A stretch of DNA of 64,000 nucleotides. Source: Larix kaempferi (taxonomy: Eukaryota > Streptophyta > Pinopsida > Pinales > Pinaceae). The position numbers were made by a program, and so were the translations under genes. The notes under the pieces were generated by a model. It was not told the origin of the DNA, made no database searches, and saw only the letters and a program-made list of their open reading frames with translations. Of this stretch, positions 9,900-19,680 are shown piece by piece; position 1 is the stretch's first letter, and every line of letters begins with the position of its first letter. The stretch spans positions 2,249,001 through 2,313,000 of the forward strand of contig BSBM01000809.1 in assembly GCA_027924585.1 (NCBI GenBank), in the 5' to 3' direction.

Positions 9900-11080
9900 T
9901 TTGCTGGTTGCTTCTGTAAATCTTTGATTCAGAGATCACTACTCCCTCTGAATCACCTTGAGATCTCTAGTAGTTTGAGTCTCGATATCAATACATATTC
10001 ATATAAATATAAACTCAATAGCTAGATCTTCATTACCAAGTTGAAACACATGCAATCACACAAAGAACACCAAATATACCTTGGAAACCCCAATCGGGGA
10101 AAACCAACAATCTGTGGGGCTATCTTCTCTCTCGAGCCCAGAGCATATATATAAATGGACAAGTACAATACAATGTTACCTCAAAGGTAACTCAATCCTT
10201 GAATTAGACAGACTCTAGATCTGCATGCATCAGCTGATGCATGCACTGGAAGAGTAAGCCCTAACTGGTAAATTGGATTTGAGTATCTTTGCAGGTGCCT
10301 CTGACTGATCTGCCTCTCTGTATCACACTGCTCTAATTTGCTCTCTTTGAAGACTGCCCTTTGAAGAATGCGACCTCCATTGCATGCAGAAGTGCGCCCT
10401 CCCCTTTGGATCTCTGATGCTCATACCAGACCGGATCTCAGCAAGTCTGAGCTTTGATCGTCCCTAACCTTCCTCGAATGCTAAGGCAAGGCTATCTTGG
10501 AAGTCTCAGACTCTGAATCGGTCGATCTGGCTCCAAATGAGCTTCTCTCTCCTTGGGAAATGCGCCTTGGGAAATGCGCCCTCCTCCAAGTGAACAGATC
10601 TGGGTGCCTAGTGACTCTGAAGCTGAAGGTCACTGATCCAGCTCAGATCTGACCTTCCTAGCTCCTGCAGCAGCTCCTCTCTCTCTCATAAAGTCGCCCT
10701 ACATGCACAACTGCGCCCTCCTCACTCCAACACTATTAGTCTCTGATAATACAATTGAGCAACCTCATTTGGTGACCTCCTGCCTCTATAAATAATCTCA
10801 CCGATGAATTAGGTTTACCAAAAACCTAATTCTCGGTGCATGCAAAAGCCACTTTTGCATGCATCCAATGATCCCTGACAGGGCATGCAAAACTCATGCA
10901 TACAAAGGTCAAAACACTCGGCAAGGTCTGCATGTAGCCACCACTGGACTCATGCCACTGAGTAGAGTGCATCTCACCCTCTACTCCATCTTGATGCCTA
11001 TGCAGCTAATGTACCTCCATGTAAGGTATCTGAACCATGGAGGACATCTTGAAGTTACCATACTCTAACTTCCATTTGAT
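9900..11080 (-). repeat. Possible solo copia LTR in the loop of the inverted repeat
   Basis: Contains GGAAACCCCAATCGGGGAAAA, the same kind of block as in the LTRs of Copia-1 (GTGGGGAAAACCC) and Copia-2 (GGGAAACCCAAACGGG), and a TATATATA stretch near 10146. Ends were not established, no target duplication was seen, and no coding domain is present. Confidence 0.35.
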
Positions 11081-11137
11081 CCTCTCTCTATTGTCACCAA
11101 GCTAATTCAAATAGGTACTAATATGAAAAATAGAATC

Positions 11138-11940
11138 TAATGACTCCTCTAGTGACTTTTCAGTGTTTTCCATGTTCACTTTTTGTAACATGTTAGACTT
11201 CACTAACCTTTCTTGCCCTTTGAGATCTATCCTTGCCTTCCTTGTGAGGCTCATTGTTATAAAAAGGTCAAATTCTCTAACTCCCGTTTTGCTTCTTGCA
11301 TAAGCTTCTTCTTCTAGTGAACAAAGTACTTTGAAATTTTCTGATTCAAAAGCTTCTTGCTTCTTTCATCAAGTATCCTTATCTGGGCATTAATGTTTTT
11401 ACCAAACTTAGACACATTCACAAAAGCTAGTATATTGTTTTCATCGAGACATTTGTTTCCTTTAAGCAGATCACATGGAATATTAGATGCATCTTCACAA
11501 GTTGGAAAGTGCAACTTGAAACAAATTTATTGTTCTTTTCATGGGTAGAGAAGGTCCATAATTTTTTGGTGATAGCTCAAGCATTTTCCTATGGACAAGG
11601 AACTCGATATTTTTGTTCTAGGGTGCACCTTATCATCAACTTCAAGTGATTTTAATGCTATCCAACATACACCTTTGCACAAGCCTAGACACTCCTTGCT
11701 TTCTTCTTGCATTCATTCAATTCCTTTTCCATTTTCTGAAGCATACACAAGGAAACTTGTGTTTTTCTTTACTGAAATTCCATTTCCGACTCTCCTTAGG
11801 ATTAATGAGATTTAAGCCTAGGTAAATAGTCAATTGAACACCGTGTTTTGAATATCAAAAGGGTCATGTCTAAATATTTGAAATGTATGTATCGATAGTC
11901 AATTAGCATAAGCGATGATGCGTCGCGATTTTAATATTTA
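11138..11940. repeat. Right arm of the large inverted repeat
   Basis: Reverse complement of 8395-9690, without most of that arm's internal duplications. The arms enclose a loop of about 1.45 kb. Confidence 0.8.
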
Positions 11941-11974
11941 ATATATAAAGTTTTCACTTGAATAAAAAATCACT

Positions 11975-12459
11975 GAAGATATGATTAGGCTCATCACACC
12001 TTTTTTTAACCAAGAAACATGATAAACATGCAAATTGATGTTAGGTGGCAATGCAAGCCTACATGGGACTCAATTTTCTCCAATATCTTGAATGGGTCAC
12101 AATATCTTAGCAAGAGCTTGTGCAATTTCCAAGCTGTAAGGAACTCCTTTTATGTTTAACCCATAAAAACACATGATTCCCATAAGAATTCCCACAGAAC
12201 TTTTTTTTACAATCTTAGGCTGCCTTATATTCAACCCAATCAAGATCTTGTTTGTTGGGTTTTCTCCAATGGATTCTTGCCAAGTGATACAAACAACATT
12301 ATTGTATTCAAACTTAGTAAGAAGGAGATGCTCTTCCAACTCAAATAACTTGTTCATCACATATATCCACAACATATCCTCGAGAACCCAATTTACTCTT
12401 TTTGTTTGGCCATTGAGTTGTGATTGATAAGTGGTGGTAAAATTCAGTTGTGTGACCAC
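11975..12459 (-). pseudogene. Ty3/gypsy integrase C-terminal relic
   Basis: The minus-strand reading starts LNFTTTYQSQLNGQTKRVNW, then VLEDMLWIYV, then a Leu-rich stretch ending KFEYNN. This is the gypsy block 'YHPQTDGQTERVNRxLEDxLR ... EFAYNN' from the end of the integrase core. It continues, after frame breaks, into ALPPNINLHVYHVSWLKK, the typical post-core segment before the C terminus. The glutamate of the catalytic triad is replaced near QTKRV. Protease, RT and RNase H are not adjacent. Confidence 0.75.
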
Positions 12460-12708
12460 AGCTTGATGTTTATCTAAACACAGCTTGATGTTTATCTAAA
12501 CCTCATATGAAAACCTAAAGAATGTTCCTCCACATTCGTGGATGGCATTGACTAGTACACCTTAACTAGGGAAAATGAACTGGGCACTTGTTGGCATGGA
12601 ACTAGCCAAATGCCCAACAATATTGATGATAGTTGATTGAGCTACCCCCTCGGGTTTAAAAGATGTTTGGAATACCTCATCCCACTCACAACGTATTGTT
12701 TATTATTT

Positions 12709-12720
12709 TGGTATCAGAAC
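12709..12720 (+). other. Primer-binding-site-like sequence
   Basis: TGGTATCAGAAC, one mismatch from the initiator-Met tRNA complement (TGGTATCAGAGC). It may be the start of the interior of a decayed + strand LTR element whose 3' LTR begins at 14550. A matching 5' LTR was not recognised. Confidence 0.4.
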
Positions 12721-12837
12721 GTGGAAACCATTTCCACTAACATATTCAACTATCTCTCTACATTCTATGGGCTATGCTATGAAGTTCACAGATAGTCACC
12801 TTTATGGAATGTCATTGCCAAATGTCTGTCTAACCTT

Positions 12838-13080
12838 TTGGACTATATGCCCCTTTTTGTGCAACAAAATACATGTGCACAAGAACCTTTGGAAATAAAT
12901 ATCTTCTCCGCCACAATTGCCCGACGCCATTTAGTGCTCAAGGAAATTCTTTCCACACCATGTAATGGAGATGAACATGAAGAGAATAATAAAAGCGTAG
13001 TAAAAGTAGGAGTTACAAATTGCACACATCCCCCTCTCGGTGTTGTAGTTTCGGTATGCAGTTCTGTTGATGAAGTTTAG
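12838..13080 (+). CDS. Unrecognised short ORF (80 codons)
   Basis: Open frame beginning MDYMPLFVQQNTCAQEPLEI. No domain was recognised. It lies just after a primer-site-like sequence, where a gag relic would be expected, but no CCHC knuckle or other gag motif is visible. It could be chance. Confidence 0.2.
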   Translation: MDYMPLFVQQNTCAQEPLEINIFSATIARRHLVLKEILSTPCNGDEHEENNKSVVKVGVTNCTHPPLGVVVSVCSSVDEV

Positions 13081-13499
13081 AATAACATTAAAGGGTACCC
13101 TTCTAATCTCTAATCTTAAACAATTGCCTCAAAAACCAATGAATCCACACTTTCTGGAATCATGTCCTCCCCATCTGAATTAGAGATATCTGCATCTCTT
13201 GGCATGATCCATTCGTAACATCTTGCAAGGAATACTGTCAAGAGAAGCATAGACTAAATAACAAGGTTAAGCGAGAAATCTTTTCAAATGAGGTCAAGTT
13301 GAAAATCTGTTTAGAGCCTCATGAAGTTGTCAAGACAACTGGCTGTGTTGATTAGATTCCAATCGCAGAAAAAACGAGTGTAGTCTCTGATGCAAGATAG
13401 TTCCTATTTTATTTTAACAGTGGCACTGAAATATTGATTTTACAAGTTGAATCGATAAAATCGTTGAACATAGAGATAGAAGTTAAGAGAAGAATGTAA

Positions 13500-13640
13500 A
13501 TGTTCGAGTTATTGACCCAAACAATAAAAAATTGATTGAGCTAGATCTCGCTGATAGAATTTCAAATGAAATTAGAGAAGCCCTTGTAGAGATAACAATA
13601 AATGATGGTCTACTTAATGTTAAGTGCAGAAGATAGACAA
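13500..13640 (+). pseudogene. Unrecognised decayed coding stretch
   Basis: Reads VIDPNNKKLIELDLADRISN and then EIREALVEITINDGLLNV with normal protein composition before hitting stops. No family recognised. It lies between the primer-like site and the R1 LTR copy, so it may be part of that dead element. Confidence 0.35.
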
Positions 13641-13942
13641 ACTAAAGAAACAGTGATGTCAAACTACATGCTTAAGCCAGAAGCTTCTTTGTGCAAAAGA
13701 AATAGGTGTCTATCTCGAGCAGAGCTTTTGCACTGATCAAGCGGCTAGATATGAAGAAGTAGAAAAGAACTCGAAGCATCATGAAAAGCCTGTAGAATTT
13801 GAAAGAGATCATCCGACAGAATGGACGTTCCGAGCAACTAGTGGTACAAACCGCTACACTTGGTGAATTTATGACAATTTAGATTGCTAGGAAATAAAGG
13901 ACGATACATTTTTGTTAGAAGGGGAATGCTGGGGAGAAGTAC

Positions 13943-14068
13943 GTTTTGATGATCTGGATGTTTCCGTGGGGAACCAAAGAACTAGTTTTGATGATCTGAA
14001 TGTTTCCGTGGGGAACCAAAGCACCCGTTTTGATGATCTGAATGTTTCTGTGGAAAACCAAAACATAG
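13943..14068 (+). repeat. Three tandem 42-bp units (14 codons)
   Basis: Units start at 13943, 13985 and 14027, each GTTTTGATGATCTG(G/A)ATG followed by TTTC(C/T)GTGG. On the + strand they encode (R/S)FDDL(D/N)VSVGNQ repeated three times, then stop. The 42-bp period keeps frame, so the array probably expanded while under coding constraint. Confidence 0.85.
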
Positions 14069-14549
14069 ACACAAAATGATGACTCTTGAACCAAATCTCG
14101 GAGCTCATTCTGGAGACGCGAATTGCCATCCAGTAGATCATGGAGGAACCCTCATTTCAAAGTGTCTTTTCACGATAATATATCATCTGGTGTGTAGTTG
14201 AGATCACCGTGGCAATTACACTAATTGTCTCGAGGACTGACTTAAACCTTCAAAGATTTGTTGACTGAGCCGAAACCCTTCAGTTTAATGATTTCCTTTG
14301 CTTTTTTCTCTGAGGATTAACTCACATTGAAGAAGTCAGGTTCAACCTTATAGCAAGGTCCTAGTTGATTGGTAAGGTCGGGGGATTTAGTGTGAGAGGA
14401 GTCCTGCAAAATAATTCTTTTTCTATAACAAAGCATCTTGAAAGGGGAGACAATGTAATGAATATAAAATGTAGTAAGTAGAAGAAATAATGTAATGAAT
14501 ATAAAATGATGTAATTGCACCGAGAGGAGCGAGGTGTTCTACAATCCAG

Positions 14550-14800
14550 TATGAGGGAGATGTTGTCACGTAACGTAGCGTTATGTCAAAATTAAAAAGT
14601 AATTAAAAAAGTCCATGTCGACTCATAAAACAAAAAAATTAAAACCATATTAAATCTGGATCAAATTTTGGAGGTGTAAATTTTTTTTGGATGTATAAAA
14701 AATTTAAGATAATAAATAAATAAATAAATTACACTATAAGAAATTAGATGCCTTTCGGTGTATGATAGATCCAGGTTTAAGATGAATCTATGTTGATAAA
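14550..14800 (+). repeat. LTR-like repeat, family R1 copy 3
   Basis: A polypurine stretch (GTATGAGGGAGA) is followed by TGTTGTCACGTAAC at 14550, then the R1 motifs CATGTCGACTCATAAAA and GATGCCTTTCGGTG...TAGATCCAGG. This is the best-preserved LTR start of the family. Confidence 0.6.
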
Positions 14801-14810
14801 TAGAAGAAAT

Positions 14811-14830
14811 AATAATAATAATAATAATAA
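14811..14830. repeat. (AAT)n microsatellite
   Basis: About seven AAT units. Confidence 0.9.
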
Positions 14831-14889
14831 TCTTCACTTGAATTATAACTATTCATTATGCTTTTTTATTTACGATTTATTAATATATA

Positions 14890-16065
14890 CCTATGATACC
14901 GGACACGTCCATATAGGCCATCGTGTCCTGTGTCATCGTGTCGGACATGGACACGTCCTGACACGGTGTTGGACACGTGTTTTGGATGTGTCCTGTTTTA
15001 GGACACGTCCAAAAAACGTGTCCGACACCGTGTCAGGACGTGTCCCAAAAACAAGACAACGTGTGCCAAAAACAAGACACCATGTCTCTAAAATAGGACA
15101 CTTCTAACCCAAAAAAACTATAAAAAAACAATTTTACCCTCATTCATTCACATTTTTTAGTGAGGCTTGAGCTCTAAGAGGGTTTTTTTTTGCAGGTGAA
15201 GAGCATTTGAAGGTTTTCCATCTTCATCTACCCGTTTTTGTATTTTCCAGTGGCATTCCGACATCTATGTAATACATTTTGATTTTGATGACTTAATGAG
15301 AAATATGATTCCAACATCTATGGAAGTATAGCCCCCCATGTTTGTCATCCTTCTCTGTCTGCAGTTTGTGATGTATTTTATTATTCTTCCATATACATTT
15401 ACATATTACATTGTCTGGCTCTTAGTTGTGATGTATTTTTATTATTCTTCCATGTACATTTACATATTACATTGTTTGGCTTTTAGCCTCTCAAATCAAG
15501 TCAGGGAGCACACCAATAAGTATTATGTGGGGGCATATTCCACAAACAACATCACAAGGGGATTCATTTCACATAGGGGAGGTTAGCCCTTATTTCTATT
15601 CCTACCAATGACATTCAATCTAAGTGGCATCATCATTGTAAGCGGCATAATCTAAAATATAAAGGGTGTTTAGTAACGGGAAAGATAATAATAGGGTGTG
15701 GCCCCATTCATGTAATCCAATCAAATAAAAATAGTCCTATTTTGGTTGGCTTTCTTATGCCTCTCATGGGAATCCAATAGTGGGGAAGGGGAAGCCAATC
15801 ACTAGCATTTTTCCCTTGTTTTAATAGTGGAGTGAGACATGCATTATGGTTTGTGAATGTGTAATGTTTATTGATTGTAATTTATATTGAATATTTATAA
15901 ATGTTCTAGTTTCTACAAAAAAATGGATCTGCATGTCTATATATGTATATGTATATATATAACGTGTCCTCTCTGTCCTAATTTCGAGGGTCGTCGTGTC
16001 TGTGTCGGACACTCGTATTCCCATGTCCTTCGTGTCCCGTATTCTCGTGTCAGGTGACTTAGAAT
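14890..16065 (+). mobile_element. Non-autonomous hAT-like element related to the one at 51 kb
   Basis: Its 3' end (ATATAACGTGTCCTC ... TGTCGGACACT ... TCTCGTGTCAGGTGACTT) and its stretch at 15250-15300 (GGCATTCCGACATCTATGTA) match 53030-53115 and 52757-52830 of the hAT transposase element. The transposase is missing here. The 5' end is crowded with GTGTCC/GGACAC motifs and a 45-bp-arm palindrome. An exact target duplication was not established. Confidence 0.65.
14949..15045. repeat. Long palindrome, 45-bp arms and 7-bp loop
   Basis: Arms 14949-14993 and 15001-15045 are reverse complements with about three mismatches, starting GGACACGTCCTGACACGG. It sits in the 5' subterminal part of the hAT-like element. 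Confidence 0.9.
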
Positions 16066-16096
16066 TATATACATATATTATCTTGAAATTTTTGTC

Positions 16097-16100
<4 letters not shown>

Positions 16101-16130
<30 letters not shown>
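16101..16130. repeat. (TA)n microsatellite
   Basis: About 14 TA units just beyond the hAT-like element. Confidence 0.9.
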
Positions 16131-16133
<3 letters not shown>

Positions 16134-16199
16134 TATATTCATAATATCCTCTTGTGCTTATTGCATCTATCTATGACTATCACAATGGAATCATTCTTC

Positions 16200-17735
16200 C
16201 ATATTTTTTCTTGAGCAAACTTGTAATAAAATTCTTAGAAATTTCCAATTTCCATTCTTGAATGGGCAATTGCTAAAGGGGTAAAATGACTAAAGAATCG
16301 AGGGTTTCCTTCCTTGCTTGTTCAATGATTTTAGAGAAGAGAGAAGTGTAAGAATAAATATCCAAATCTAGAGTATAAACAAGTATCGAACATAGTTTAA
16401 TTGTCTAAGATAGAACTCCAAAAGTAACTTCAAGGGAATAGTTTTAATTGCAACTAATGAAAGACCTTCATGAAGATGATAAGAAGTCTCCAAGAATGCT
16501 CCCTTGCTCCAATGATAGTTGCAGGTTGAAGATAGATCAAAGATCTGTCGAGAATAGGACAAGTAGGGTACCTCACTCTCTTAGAATAAAGTATAAACCA
16601 AGCACCTGTAAATAGAATTCCATCGTCCAAGAGTTATGCTTGCGCTCTTATCTTGATTGCTCAGTTTTCTCCAGCTTGCAGATCCCGTGCCTCGAGTCCT
16701 GTGTAAATTCATTGTAGATTGAGGTACACTGTATAGTAGTAACAGCAATGTGAATGAGGGCACACCACTAGCTTGCCTTGGGTGCTACGTTGCAGTTATG
16801 TGAGAGAGAGAGGGTGCATGCATGCTTCTACCATGCATACACCAACCTCATTGGTTTTATAAATGCAATATTAATTTTCAATAGAAGAAAGATACAATAT
16901 CGAGAGTTCACTTTTTTTTTGTTATTCATATTTCCCGTGTTTGTAGATTTGCAACAAAATGAATAAATGGTTGAACTTGAAATGACCAATTGAAAATAGA
17001 TCTTTTAATCCATCAATAGATTAAAAGATGAAATTGCTTTAACTCTTTAACTCTTGATTAATGTTAGATGGAGTGTAAACTAGATACAGCAAAGACTCAA
17101 AATGCTAGTTCAGTGTTACAGATTTATTGTACTTTGAAAGTGTAAGGTAAAAGAATGAATGTTAACAAACAACACTTGAACTTACAGATCTGATATAACA
17201 TGTTGAATTAGAAGATGATTAAAATCCCGAGAAAGATTTATGAGTGAAATGGATTTAAAGCAAAAGATTATGAAATTATTCGGGGTTATAAGTATTTGTA
17301 ATTATGGACATCCTTTTAAATTTTTAAGTTTGCAGAATATGTTAGACTTCTTTTTGCAATTTGCAGTTGCACTGTATGTTTAAATTCTAATAACAACATC
17401 GACGACTGGATTTTATCATGATTAAGTTACTCATATATGTTTATTGTTTATGATTCTTACTTGACATACATGTTTATTGATCATGATTCTTTCTCACATA
17501 TGTTTATCGATGTTGATTTCTTACTATTTTATGTTAAGTATATAGATGAACTTAATGGCGAACCTTATTTGAACCTCATCGGAAAATTTGAATTCAAAGT
17601 TTCAAACCAAACCTAATCATTGCCAAACTCAAACTCAAATCCGAACCGTGTAACTTAGGTCACAACATGCAGACAACAGAGATGCCAAGAGAATTCCTGT
17701 CTACAGTGCATAATGTGCTATAGGGGTATCAGATT
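16200..17735. other. No gene seen
   Basis: AT-rich sequence with short chance ORFs. No domain, terminal repeat or array was recognised. Confidence 0.5.
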
Positions 17736-17739
17736 GGTG

Positions 17740-18610
17740 TTAGCCATGGCAGCTCATTTCAAGTGGCTTGTTCAATAGATGGGTTTCAGAAGTGCCTTCT
17801 TAAATAAAGACTCTGAAGAAGAAGTGTATGTGCAGCCAATCCCGATGCTTTGTGCAAAAGGGAAGCTACATCTTGTTTGTAAGTTGAAAAAACATCATTA
17901 TAGGCTCCAACAGGTTCCTAGACCATGATATGCAATAATAGATAATCACTTCATAACAAAGGGTTTAGAAGAAGCCCATGAGATCCAAATCTGTATATAA
18001 AATCCAAAAGTAAAGGTGTTGTTTTGTATGTTGATGACCTTATCATTATAGGGAAGAACTCAAAACTGATTTAGGAACTAAAAGGTGAACTGCATCAAGC
18101 TCTTACATGACATATTTAGGCCTGATTCATTATTGATTGGGAGTGGAAGTATGGCAGCAGGCTGATAGCTTTTTGATGTCCTGAATTAAATGTGCACAGG
18201 AGTTACTAAATGATTTAAAACATTAAATGTGACTGATTGTAAATCAGTAACAACTCCAATTGGAACAATGATGAGGTTATAAGCTCTTGAAGACTCAAAG
18301 CTAGTGTTTGCAACATTATATAGGCAGTGCCCGCAGTGGGTTGGGAGTCTTATCTATCTTTACTACTACTGGGCCAAATTTGAGCTATGTTGTTGGCATT
18401 GTTTCCCTGTTCTTTTAAGTTAGTTGGGAAAACTAATTTTGATTAAGCAGGTTGCATAGATGAAAATAATTTCTACATCTCACTCATTCAATACGAGACT
18501 AGGAGTAATTTCATGGTGTAGTAGAAGCAACCCATTGTTGCAATGTCCTCTATAGAACTAGAATACTTGTGAAGCACCATGGGCTAAGAGGATTCTTGGT
18601 GATTTGATCC
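17740..18610 (+). pseudogene. Ty1/copia reverse transcriptase relic
   Basis: Decayed pol on the + strand. Readable blocks in order: KGKLHLVCKLKKHHYRLQQV near 17860-17920, VLYVDDLIIIG with the YVDD catalytic box near 18025, LGLIHYWLGVEVW near 18118-18150, TTPIG near 18253, LYRQ near 18318, VGSLIYL near 18343, and the RNase H entry CEAPWAKRILGDL near 18571. Many stops and frameshifts. It is much older than Copia-1, -2 and -3. Its RNase H resumes at 19213 beyond an insertion. Confidence 0.8.
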
Positions 18611-18614
18611 TTCA

Positions 18615-19212
18615 ACCAATGTTTCAAGACTCGAAACTGGGAGTTGAACTAATTGAGGGTCAACTCGGACCGGAACCGGAGCGGTTTGGTTTCAATGACT
18701 CGGACTTAAAAAATACATACAATTTTAATGAAAAAAAAAATATTTAACATTCCAAGCTATGATTCCAAACCATTAGAGACAAAATATGCAAAGTCTACTC
18801 ATGTAAGGGTGAATATATCAAAATGGCACCAAGTTTGATACATATCTGAATCAAAATTGAAAATACATAATCATCAAAATCATTGCCTATATTGGAATCC
18901 TATTCATCAATAACACCATGTTCCCCCCTCCTCTAGGCTCTAGCCCTTGCCTCTACCTCGAATCTCAAAGTTGATCCTCCAAGGACGAGTTAATGCGGAA
19001 CTGATCGGTTTGAGGCCGGTTTGGTGCCGAATCAACTGAGTCAAGGTCTAACTTGGCCGGTTTGGTGTCGAATCGGCTGAGTCAAGGTCTAATTCTGCTG
19101 GTTCGGCACCAAATCGGCTTCCAGGCCGAGTTTTGTACAGGTTTGAAATTTGTGAGAGTTAAATTGGTCAACTCGGCTAGTTTCGGTTCCGAGTTGACCA
19201 GTTTTTAAAACA
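18615..19212. mobile_element. MITE-like insertion splitting the copia RNase H
   Basis: Ends are partly inverted: GTTTCAAGACTCGAAACTGG at the left, and CCAGTTTTTAAAACAC at the right, which reads GTGTTTTAAAAACTGG in reverse. Subterminal GAGTTGA/TCAACTCGG motifs occur in both orientations. The interior holds tandem units of about 44-57 bp with GGTTTGGTGCCGAATC (19015-19115). No coding capacity. The flanks read through into one copia frame region, which supports insertion. No target duplication was identified. Confidence 0.5.
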
Positions 19213-19350
19213 CTTCCTTTGAACAAATTCAAATGACTCCTTTTGTTTTGAAAATTGAATATTATTCAACTCACAAAATATCCAATTTCTTATGCTAGAA
19301 CCAAGCACATTGAGATTCGTCATCACTACAAACTTTCCTTGACAACCTAT
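19213..19350 (+). pseudogene. Ty1/copia RNase H relic (continuation)
   Basis: Reads QLTKYPISYARTKHIEIRHH, the copia RNase H block (xLAxNPxxHxRTKHIxIxxHxxR). It is the continuation of the RT relic at 17740-18610 after the insertion. Confidence 0.75.
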
Positions 19351-19392
19351 GAAGATGTTATTCATGTAGCTCTTAAAAGTATCAAGTTCATT

Positions 19393-19680
19393 ACCCTACT
19401 CCAACGACATAACTAGATATTCCATGTCTATTTGATCCTAAGATCTATCTTGGAGATAATAGTAGCACTGGTCATGCAATTGAACATATCCAAATTCTTG
19501 AAAGAGGACATTTGTCTTATTAAATTTGCTATTTAGTGCAAAATAGTCCCCACACATTGGCACAATGCCATCCTTCTAATAGAGGAACAATAATGGTACT
19601 GCAAATGATTTGGAAGGTTTAATGAAACCTTTGTGTAAGATTACTTGTAAGTGGGACATTCTCCTTCTAGGTCAATTAGG
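19393..19680 (-). pseudogene. Ty3/gypsy reverse transcriptase relic
   Basis: Minus-strand blocks with frame breaks: MSHLQVILHKGFIKPSKSFA, then VPLLFLY.KDG, then MCGDYFALNSKFNKTNVL, then ATIISKIDL. These follow the gypsy RT order 'LLxxGFIxPSxSPxxxPVLFVKKKDGxxRxCxDYRALN ... ATxFSKIDLRxGYHQI'. The catalytic YxDD box was not found. Confidence 0.75.

Noticed and set aside
12173-12427. 84-codon + strand ORF
   Set aside because: Antisense of the gypsy integrase relic.
13887-14141. Minus-strand ORF reading FPTETFRSSKRVLW repeats
   Set aside because: Antisense shadow of the + strand FDDLxVSVGNQ repeat, whose frame ends at a stop and fits the upstream coding pieces better.
16368-16966. Short ORFs around 16.4-17.0 kb
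   Set aside because: Random length, no motifs, AT-rich surroundings.
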